Assembly: GCA_030765055.1 (NCBI GenBank)
Contig: CM060955.1
Location: 153,155,469-153,219,468, forward strand
Direction of reading: 5' to 3'
DNA from: Mantis religiosa
Lineage: Eukaryota; Arthropoda; Insecta; Mantodea; Mantidae
Length of the DNA: 64,000 bases
The notes under the pieces were generated by a model, which saw only the letters and a list, made by a program, of their open reading frames with translations, ran no database searches and was not told where the DNA came from. How positions within the stretch are numbered: position 1 is the stretch's first letter; every line of letters begins with the position of its first letter. This document shows positions 56,032 to 64,000 of the stretch, in pieces. Both the position numbers and the translations under genes were made by a program.

Positions 56032-56365
56032 GTGACAAAAGAAATACCAAAGACGCCGATCAAGTGTGAAAACAAAATAAAGCGTTTCTCTAAAGTAGAT
56101 AATTTCACATGCGTTTTAATTCGTCGAGAAATTTATAGATTCTATGCAAAAGGGAGAGTGCTCACCTTATACGCATTGTTTGCACATTTGCAAGAAATTT
56201 GTGATTTTCCTTATGGGCACTGCACTTTGCGTGGTCTCCTAAAGGAGCTGGGTTTCAAATACCGCACTTTGAATAAGATAAGGGTTATTATGGAATCCAG
56301 TAGAATTGTAGCTTGGCAATATATAAGGAACTTCCTTATACGAAACCTCGTACGATACCCATGAC
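56032..56365 (+). pseudogene. Probable IS630/Tc1-group transposase N-terminal fragment
   Basis: A 110-codon frame reads IKRFSKVDNFTCVLIRREIY then RFYAKGRVLTLYALFAHLQE, then LRGLLKELGFKYRTLNKIRV and IMESSRIVAWQYIRNF. This is the order of the N-terminal region of a group of insect transposases: DDF...IRR.VY.FY, PTL..LL..L.E, L...LK..GF.Y, R..LME...I..WR..Y. A frameshift near 56325 leads to KELPYTKPRTIP before similarity ends. The DDE/D catalytic part is absent. It shares its first block with 29028-29309. Confidence 0.55.
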
Positions 56366-57092
56366 GTATCGAGAAAGGTGGCAACCTTGCAGTAAGGTCT
56401 GCAAGAAGGAGGGTCTGTGTTGTAAAACGATTATAAGGGTTCGTCAAAGGCAGCGGCCGTCGTGCACAGACTCTATAATATTTGGGAGGAAAATAACAGC
56501 CAGCGTGGGAATTGCTGATTTGGCTTTTGGGTAGGACTGCTATAAGCTTGGTTGAGTTATCGCACGTGTGGACTTCAGGGTGGACTTTAGGACGGCCATT
56601 ATGCTGGAAGGTTATACAGGGAACGTGCGGCAGGTCACTCATTAAGTCTAGTTTCTCCGGAGGTCATGCTGGTCCCAAATTCGGTCTCGTCATGCCGCAA
56701 ACCAGAGGTGGCTACTCTTTGCTTCACATGTTCAGCCATATGCAAATGCACATCTCCAAGGTTAAGCCTGGTTGGGTCTTTAATGTATTAATGTAATTAT
56801 AACACAATTCCACCCCAAGTCTCTTCAAGACTTCCGATGTGACTTGTCTTGTACCCAATCATTAGGTTATAGTAAATTGTCATTTCATGGAACCTTGTGT
56901 TGCCTCTATTTATCTATCTTTAACCTAATTACAAACTCCCTCTACCGTTTAGCTCTAACATATGACCCCCTATCCTTTCAGCTATGCTTCCCGTTACAAA
57001 GTACATTGTAAACCCTTGAGGTGACGCCCTTTCAGTAACACAGTCCTACCCACAAAATATAATGTAAAACATCCCTGATACTACTGTAGGCA
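56366..57092. other. Unassigned sequence
   Basis: Short frames only; no recognised feature between two transposase fragments. Confidence 0.4.
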
Positions 57093-57485
57093 TTGAAGTT
57101 TATAGGTGTCTTCCAGACATTTGTGGAGAAGCTGGAAGATACCGAATTGAGAGAATGTTATTTCAAGAAAGATGGAGCAACGTGCTATACATCTAATGAC
57201 ACCATGGAACTTGTAACTAATTTCTTTGATAACCGAATAATCCCTAAAGGTCTGTGGCCTCCCAGATCCCCTGACCTAACATCACCGGATTGCTTCTTCT
57301 GGGGATATCTAAAAAATCGAGTCTACAAGAATAGGCCACGGATAATTGATGTTCTCAAGGAATCCCTTCGAACCGAAATAAGTAACATTGACGAGGATAC
57401 TCTCCGTAAAACGTCAGAGAATAATGTGAGACGAGTGCAAACATGTATAGATACTGTTAGAGGACACTTCCAACATATTCTCTGA
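57093..57485 (+). pseudogene. Mariner/Tc1-superfamily transposase C-terminal part
   Basis: 130 codons, open. YFKKDGATCYTSNDTMELV contains the second catalytic region ((Q/K)DGA..HT). LWPPRSPDLTSPDCFFWGYL holds the third acidic residue in the form WPPRSPDLTP.DFFLWG. I count 38 residues between the two aspartates, unlike the 34 of classical mariner. Conserved distal blocks follow: LKNRVYKNRPRIIDVLKESL, then NVRRVQTCIDTVRGHFQHIL to the stop at 57486. The N-terminal half and first D are missing, although the frame shows no internal lesion. It is not obviously joined to the fragment at 56032-56365, which belongs to a different-looking family. Confidence 0.75.
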
Positions 57486-58744
57486 GATGTAAATAGTGTA
57501 GTGTAATCTCCCAATTGTTTAATATATTCTCCCAAAGTTGCACGTGTGTCCTATTATTGGTTCAAAAGTTATGGCCTATTGAAATGGTTCAGGTTTATAT
57601 GGATCGCTGTGATTTTAGATCAAAAATAACTGAGTTTCAGAGAATGAGAAAATATTACGAAAGCACCTTTTTGCTTACGAAAATGCCAATGGAAGAAAAC
57701 ATAAGGGCGACTTTTCGAAACATAGAACTGAGCTGTTTTCACCGGATGCATTTTGAGCACCGAAATGATTGAAAACAATTGGCTGTAATATTAGTTGTCA
57801 TTCAGAAGGGTGTGGGAAGCCACAATAATGATGGAAATATCAGTTTATTGATTGTATTAAAGCAGATGGACACAAAGCCATTGTGTTATATCAAGGCTAT
57901 AGAAAACTTCGAACAGAGCAGCAAACTTTGCAACTGATTAAGTATAAAAATGCCTAAAAAGCTATTGCAATTATACAGTAGTATATATCTGTACGTTATT
58001 TAGTACTATTACCTTCTCTTCCTTAATAAAACTACCAAACAGTTTCTTCTAGCCTGACTGAAATGCTGATTCAGTGATTTATCGCAATTTTGGAATTAAC
58101 ATGCAGTTTAGCTCGCTTGCTGAAAAAATGATATTCTCACAATAATTTCTTAAATTTCAGGATAGATGTTGCATCCAGGACACTAGCAGGAGGTTGAACG
58201 ATAGGCAATTATTGAGCAAACGAATTATAAGTTCATCCAATGTCTGCATCTTCCATTAAATGCATTGCACATCTGACCCTGATTGTTCGGCAACTTCTCT
58301 GACAGAACCGTTATGCGAAACTGCTGACCTAGCAGGCGATGTATATGACTACGCGATTTAACGTTTTAAATACCCGCAGTTACTTTAGATGCTGTAACAT
58401 TTAGTTAAGATGTTTGTATAAAGTTACTCCAGATATTTTATCAGGCAGACTTCCCACTTTGAAAAAAAGTTTACGAAACAGTTATATACACATTAAATTA
58501 ATTTGTACTTTCCTCCAGGACATTAAATCAGGGTAAAAAGGAGGCATTAAAATAACAGCAAAGTTTACAAAATACAAATAATTTTGAGAAACATACGGTC
58601 TAACATTCGTCACAAAATTGGTCCCATTTGTCATAGACAGCCACAGAGGTAATGAACAATTTTAAAAATGACGTCAAAATGCTTGAACAAAGTTTTAATA
58701 ACTTCTGGTCTGATACACCTGTATTATTTACTTTTTGTTAACCT
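57486..58744. other. 1.26 kb unassigned AT-rich sequence
   Basis: No feature recognised before the SINE-tail array. Confidence 0.4.
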
Positions 58745-58746
58745 AC

Positions 58747-60828
58747 GTTAACTCTAAGCTTCATGTACTCTGTACTTATCTGAACATTGTTTCATTCATT
58801 GAACTATATGACAACGTTGGAGGCTTTCGCATTATCCTGAGAGATGTATGCTGTATTACTATACGCTCTATTTACCCTCTACTCATTTAAACATAATTTC
58901 GTTCATCGTCTGATATAACAACGTTGGAGGTTTCTCATATCCTCAAAGACGAATGTCTGGTAAATCTAAGCTCTATATATCCTGTACTTATTTGAACATC
59001 ATTTCATTCATCATCTGATATGACTTAGCGTTGGAGGTTTTCCCTTATTCTCAAAGACGAATGTCTGGTAAATCTAAGCTCTATGTATCCTGAACTCATT
59101 TAAACATCATTTCAGCCATCGTCGTATATGATAACGTTGGAGATTTTCCCTTATCCTGACTAACTCTATGGATCGTGTACTCATTTGAACATCATTTCAT
59201 TCATTTTCTGATATGACTTTGCGTTGGAGGTGTTCCCTTATACTGAATGATAAATGTTTGGTAACTGTAAGCTCTATGTCTGTAACTTTTACTCAATTGA
59301 ACATCATTTCATTCATAGACCGATATGAGAACGTTGAATGTTTTGCCTTAACCTGAAACATAAACGTCTAGTAACACTAAGGTCTATGTATCTTGTACTC
59401 ATTTGAACATCATTTCATTCATCGTCCGATATGACTTAACGTTGGAGGTGTTACCTTATACTGAATGATAAATGTTTGGTAACTGTAAGCTCTATGTGTG
59501 TAAATTTTACTCAATTGAACATCATTTCATACAACGTCTGATATGGCTTAACGTTGGAGGTGTTTCCTTATACTGAAAGACGAAGGTCTGAAAACTCTGT
59601 TCTATATGTACCCTGTACTCATTTGAACATCACTTCATTCATAGTCCGATGTGACTTAACGTTGAAGTTTTGGCCTTATCCTAGAAGATAAATGTCTGGT
59701 AACACTAAACTCTATGTATCTTGTACTCATTTGGACTTCATTTCATTAATCATCGTATATGATGACATTGGAGGTTTTCCCATATCCTGACTAAGTCTAT
59801 GGATCGGTACTCATTTGAACATCATTTCATGCATCGTCGTATATGATAACATTGGAGGTTTTTCCTTATCCTAACTAACTCTATGGATCGTGTACTCATA
59901 TGAACATCATTCCATGCATCGTCGTATATGATAACATTGGAGGTCTTCCCTTATCCTAACTCTATGGATCGTGTACTCAATTGAACAACATTTCATACAT
60001 CGTCGTATATGATAACATTGGAGGTTTTCCCTTATCCTAATTAAATCTATGGATCGTGTACTCATTTGGACTTCATTTCATTAATCGTCGTATATGATAA
60101 CATTGGAGGTTTTCCCTTATCCTGACTAACTCTATGTATCGTGTACTCATTTGAACATCATTTCATGCATCGTCGTATATGATAGCATTGGAGGTTTTCC
60201 CTTATCCTGACTAACTCTAATGATCGTGTACTTATTTGAACATCATTTCATGCATCGTCGTATACGATAACATTGGAGGTTTTCCCTTATCCTGACTAAC
60301 TCTATGGATCGTGTACTCATTTGAACATCATTTCATGCATCGTCGTATATGATAACATTGGAGGTTTTCCCTTATCCTAACTAACTCTATGGATAGTGTA
60401 CTCATTTGAACATCATTTCATGCATCGTCGTATATGATAACATTGGAGGTTTTCCCTTATCCTAACTAACTCTAATGATCGTGTACTTATTTGAACATCA
60501 TTTCATTCATCGTCCGATATGGCAATGTTGGAGGTTTTCCCTTATCCTCAAAGATGAACGTCTCGTAAGTCTAAGCTCTATGAATCCTGCACTCATTATA
60601 ACATCATTTCATTCATCGTCGCATATGATAACATTGCAGGTTTTTCCTTATCCTGACTAACTCCATGGATCGTGTACTCATTTGAACATCTTGACATTCA
60701 TCGTCCGATAGGACTTATCGTTGGAGGTTTTCCCTTATCCTGAAAGTCGTATGTCTGTTGGCTTAGCTCTATGGATCCCATATTTACTTGAGCATCATTT
60801 AATTTATTTCCGATGTGACTTAACATGA
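58747..60828 (+). repeat. SINE-tail tandem array T4 (over 20 units, two unit lengths)
   Basis: The left part has units near 108 bp, as in T1-T3. From about 59750 to 60490 a shortened unit of 85 bp dominates (starts at 60121, 60206 and 60291). It lacks the 'gaaagatgaatgtctggtaa' block and reads 'cctgactaactctatggatc' then 'catcgtcgtatatgataaca'. 108-bp units return at the right end. A deletion variant has therefore been amplified inside the array. Confidence 0.92.
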
Positions 60829-61974
60829 ATGTATTCATGAATATATTATAAAACCGCACGCCACTAAAACAGTTTTTGAAAAAAAATCCGAAGCTACTAA
60901 ACGTTCTCCATATAAACTGTAGTTTTGGGGGAATTTTGTTGCGATGGTTTGAGTCGAATTCATAGCAGATGCTGAAAATAAACACAAAGTTTGGTGTTCA
61001 ACGACGTTTTTGGGGTTATGCTGCAAAAACACACGATCTTTCTCTAAAAAAGCTTTTAGGAAGCTGCAGCACTGCAGTCGAGAAAGCATTTCACGTTACA
61101 TATGTTTGTCATTCATCTCTTTTTGGTATAAAACATTTATGGTGTAATTAACGTAAAGATGTCGTCTGTTACAGTTTATCCTATTTCTGTAGCAGCAGGG
61201 ATCATCAAGTCTTCTCGCAATGAGAGGAATACATCGCCTGCGATTAGTAGCTCATTAACTGAAACGAGAATTGGGTTTTCCTGGTCCCCGCAGGTAAATT
61301 ATGTGATGGAATCCATCAGCTTAATTAGCAGCAGCTACGTGCATTAGCCAATACTCCGAAATAGACCCCGGCTGCAAGCTAAGTCATTAAAACTTGCTCC
61401 TTGCGTTCGCACTTCTTATTGTACGTGTGTCAAACCTCATTTCATTTCGCTCGCTAACTTCTAGAAATGAAAAGACCTTCACGACAATACATGTCACGAG
61501 AACAGTCTTTTGTTATAGAGGCACAGAACAAGGATCGTATTTTAAAGTACCTCGTACTCGGTTATTATTTTCATTGTTTATAGAAAGCGTGTTGGTAAAC
61601 CCACTCTAAGAAAACCGTACAAAATGTTTGTTTTTTAATGGAAGAGAAATGGATGCATTCCCAAAATGAAGTGAATCGATTTTAAAGATACCTGGCTGCT
61701 GTCGTGTATGAATCTCTATGTATTTTTCAACAACCTATTCTTACTAAATCTTATTCCTCTATCTACTTCAACTAAATGGAAATAAAACAGCCAAATGCCT
61801 CAGAAAAGCTTAGTAAAAAGGTAAAAAAGAAAACACATTTTAAATACTACCTGAAACTGGGCACAATAGCAGATATCCTCTGTCCATGCGAGTCCTTTGG
61901 CCGTCATGGGAAGCTTACAAGCATTATGACAGTAGTCATACCGCTACACACCTGAATATTTGATAGTGTAGTAC
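60829..61974. other. 1.15 kb unassigned sequence
   Basis: Only short frames (61159-61347, 61394-61609) without motifs. Confidence 0.4.
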
Positions 61975-62575
61975 CAGCGGAGATGGAATTCCTCTATGAG
62001 GATCCACCGCAGCGTCACGCAGAAATCCATGCTCCTATAGTCACCCCTAAATTGGTGGCTTCCAAAATCATAAAACTAAAACCAAATAAATCCCCTGGAC
62101 ATTACGGTATCACCGCGATCATACTCCAGCACCTTCCCAAAAGGGCCGTCATCCATATGACGCGGATATTCAATGCTTGCTTCCCCCTGCGCCACTTCCC
62201 GATCTTCTGGAAAGAGGCGAGGGTGGTGTGCATATTGAAACCCGGCAAGGACCCGGTCTTTCCGTGTAATTACCGATCCACCAGCATCCTCCCAGTCGTC
62301 TCGAAACTATTCTATCATTGCTCCTAGCCCACCTGACACCTCTTTTGAGGAGAGGCAACTCCTCCTGGATCATCAGTTTGGTTTTCTGCAGGGGCACTCC
62401 ACGACTGGCTGAGAGGGTAACCATGAGTTTCCAGCAGAACCTCAAAACCATTGCGGTGCTGTTGGACGTGGAAAAGGCCTTTGCGACCACTTGGCATCAG
62501 GGTCTTCTGTTCAAACTCAAGGAAGTTAACATCTCTCCTCCATATCTCACGCTGATCAGCAGTTTCCCCACCACT
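61975..62575 (+). pseudogene. Jockey-like LINE reverse transcriptase N-terminal part
   Basis: The first frame (61983-62327) reads TPKLVASKIIKLKPNKSPGH then YGITAIILQHLPKRAVIHMT, FPIFWKEARVVCILKPGKDP and NYRSTSILPVVSKLF. These are the opening RT blocks of Jockey-type LINEs (LK..KSPG.DGI, W..A.V..I.KPGKDP, YRPISLLP..SKL.E). After a frameshift near 62320, SLVFCRGTPRLAERVT, VLLDVEKAFATTWHQGLLFK and LKEVNISPPYLTLISSF follow, including the first catalytic aspartate. Similarity stops at about 62575, before the YADD block. 'YRST' replaces YRPI. Decayed fragment. Confidence 0.85.
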
Positions 62576-62994
62576 GCACATCTGATGACGCCTCAATTAC
62601 TCTCCCCCCCCGGCAATAATTGCCGGAAATTAAGCCCTCCAATGACAAATATATTTACAATAAAAACTTCCAATTCCACTCCTCACCTTGAATACCTTAC
62701 TGCACTTTCACCTTTACTCTCTACGCGCCTCGTTGAGGGCCTTTTGGTCATGTTCGACGCCTGGAAAGCATTTCTTCACCCGCTCGCCGTTATTGACGGC
62801 CAGCTCTGCACCTTTACCATCACTGAAGGGAGTGCTTTTAGCGTGATCCCACAAAGTCACCCAAAATACCTTCCTTACTTTCTCGTCTTCTATACTTTAG
62901 TAGTTAGTTAAAAAAACTACAACAGGGTGACTATACCTTTCGTATGTCATATGAAGACCATCTGACCTATCTAGAAGGTTTCGGGTTAGATGAA
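62576..62994. other. Unassigned sequence with a perfect 17-bp palindrome
   Basis: CCGGCAATAATTGCCGG (62610-62626) is palindromic apart from its centre base. The rest has an open frame through 62911 without recognised motif. Confidence 0.35.
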
Positions 62995-63173
62995 ATATGC
63001 TGACTGTTCCAGAGGTCAACGGGAGGGGAAGGAGGCGGCCAGCGACCAGTTACACTTTCCTCAGCATCCCCTTCAGTGAACGCCACAAGATAAATGGGTA
63101 GACGTGGTCTGAATGCTTCCGTCTGGCCCTACTGCCGGCCGGTTCTATCGGGCGTTCCGACGTTCGGGTGACA
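62995..63173 (-). mobile_element. Gypsy-like 3' LTR, 5' part only
   Basis: On minus it starts TGTCACCCGAACG at 63173, right after the purine tract, and shares 'gataaatgggtag' (plus) and the 'gaggggaaggaggcggccag' type block with LTR copies 1 and 2. Similarity fades near 62995, so only the U3 part remains. Confidence 0.75.
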
Positions 63174-63184
63174 CTGCTCCCTCC
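63174..63184 (-). promoter_or_regulatory. Polypurine tract
   Basis: GGAGGGAGCAG on minus, between the pol stop codon and the LTR start; the plus-strand primer site of LTR elements. Confidence 0.65.
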
Positions 63185-63460
63185 TCAAGGCTGGTCGTCC
63201 CGAACAACACCATCTTTGCGTGCCAGGCGATCCAGGTGTGCCACAAACATCTTCCCTCGGGGAATCTTCTGGATGCGGTAGACCACGTCGTTAATCCTCT
63301 TCACCAACCGGTATGGTCCTTGCCATGGCTGCTGAAGTTTCGGGCATCGTCCCTTGGTCCGGGTAGGACGGTACAACCAGACCAGGTCACCTTGCTGGAA
63401 CACTTGGCTGTTGGCTTGCCTGTCGTATCGGGTCTTCATGCAGTCGCTCGCCTTCTGGAT
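63185..63460 (-). pseudogene. Gypsy-like pol C-terminus (end of integrase), fragment
   Basis: The minus frame reads KNIQKASDCMKTRYDRQANS, FQQGDLVWLYRPTRTKGRCP and KLQQPWQGPYRLVKRINDVV, then YRIQKIPRGKMFVAHLDRLA, stopping at 63185. This is the integrase C-terminal domain of gypsy-type elements (K..YD......F..GD.VW...P...KG..PKL...W.GPY.V.......VY.I.......VH.DRL). It is an SH3-like fold that helps bind DNA during integration. The upstream frame is cut by a stop near 63460, so the integrase core is not here. The stop codon is followed at once by the purine tract and LTR, showing a compact 3' end without env. Confidence 0.82.
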
Positions 63461-63473
63461 GTTCTTTTATAAG

Positions 63474-64000
63474 AACTGACACATTTCTTTCATTAATTTT
63501 TTTCTCAAAACAAATTGTGCTAGCAACAACCTACTAAACTAGCTAAAATGTAGAGGAATTTTGGGAGATTAATTACCTGTATAGCAAGTGTTGAAAATAT
63601 CCTTCATCCTGCATAGGGCACAACTCAACACGTTATAGCCACAGTTATTTACAACAGGATGGCACTACATGTCACACATCAAAGTAGTCTATTGTTTACC
63701 CCCCCCCAACTTGTTCAGGCACACTTTTCACGAGGATAATCTCTCATTAGACTGCTATCTAGTACAGTGGTCAAGACTAAATGTTTCTTCGTCGAATCCA
63801 GGATACTTCATATGGGATTTGTGATAGACATCGACCTCTAGACAGGTTTTCTCCGGTTTCCTGCAACTACATCACACCAACTGCTCCTCCGTCACTCTTA
63901 TTTACATCACCTTGTACCTACCTCCCTCCAAAGATTCATCGACCTTGTGTAACTATGCCTCTCCTCAGCATCCTAGCTGTGTTGTTCATCTCCAGCTCAT
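63474..64000. other. Unassigned sequence at window end
   Basis: No gene seen. A diverged SINE may lie at 63765-63930. Confidence 0.4.
63765..63930 (+). mobile_element. Possible diverged SINE fragment
   Basis: 'gggatttgtgatagacatcg' and 'caggttttctccggtttcc', then 'caccaactgctcctccgtca', follow the same order as the middle of the SINEs at 31700-32130, with an upstream 'cgtcgaatccagg' in B-box position. Too diverged to be sure. Confidence 0.35.

Overview
This window looks like a repeat-dominated stretch of a large arthropod genome, most likely an insect. The evidence is mariner, hAT, gypsy-like and several LINE families, tRNA-derived SINEs, an LTR promoter with TATA plus a TCAGT initiator, and no operon-like gene packing. 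A cockroach or another hemimetabolous insect would fit, but I cannot fix the species. I see no confident host protein-coding gene, rRNA or functional tRNA gene. Nearly every frame with recognisable protein similarity is a piece of a mobile element.

Layout. 0-9 kb: a LINE 3' tail, a GCTTY minisatellite, LINE fragments, and a mariner element whose 5' leader is filled by a second GCTTY minisatellite. 9-14 kb: a solo LTR, a short array of a SINE tail, and a LINE ORF interrupted by a second LINE with a 13-bp target-site duplication. 14-22 kb: an hAT remnant, 3.3 kb of unassigned AT-rich DNA, a hairpin element, another SINE-tail array and two internally deleted mariners. 22-33 kb: two decayed LINEs, a LINE ORF1 region with an internal tandem duplication, and two abutting mariner copies, one carrying a SINE dimer.

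34-40 kb: an intact-looking tRNA-derived SINE, an LTR interrupted by a SINE, a 5'-truncated R1-like LINE with poly(A) and target-site duplications, and two further LINEs. 41-49 kb: a 129-bp satellite, a non-autonomous LTR element whose gag-like frame is an 11-residue repeat, and a mariner whose transposase C-terminus has become an 85-bp satellite. 50-61 kb: an inverted SINE-tail array beside its SINE, a 2-kb GAAA-type microsatellite, transposase fragments and a 2-kb SINE-tail array. 61-64 kb: a Jockey-like RT fragment and the 3' end of a gypsy-like element.

The unifying theme is that mobile elements here seed tandem repeats. At least five independent arrays arise from, or sit inside, recognisable element parts: a mariner leader, a mariner C-terminus, a SINE tail (four loci), an LTR gag and an LTR transcribed region. 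These parts do not work together as a pathway; they record layered insertion, internal deletion and local amplification. All homology calls are from reading the sequence; no database search was possible.
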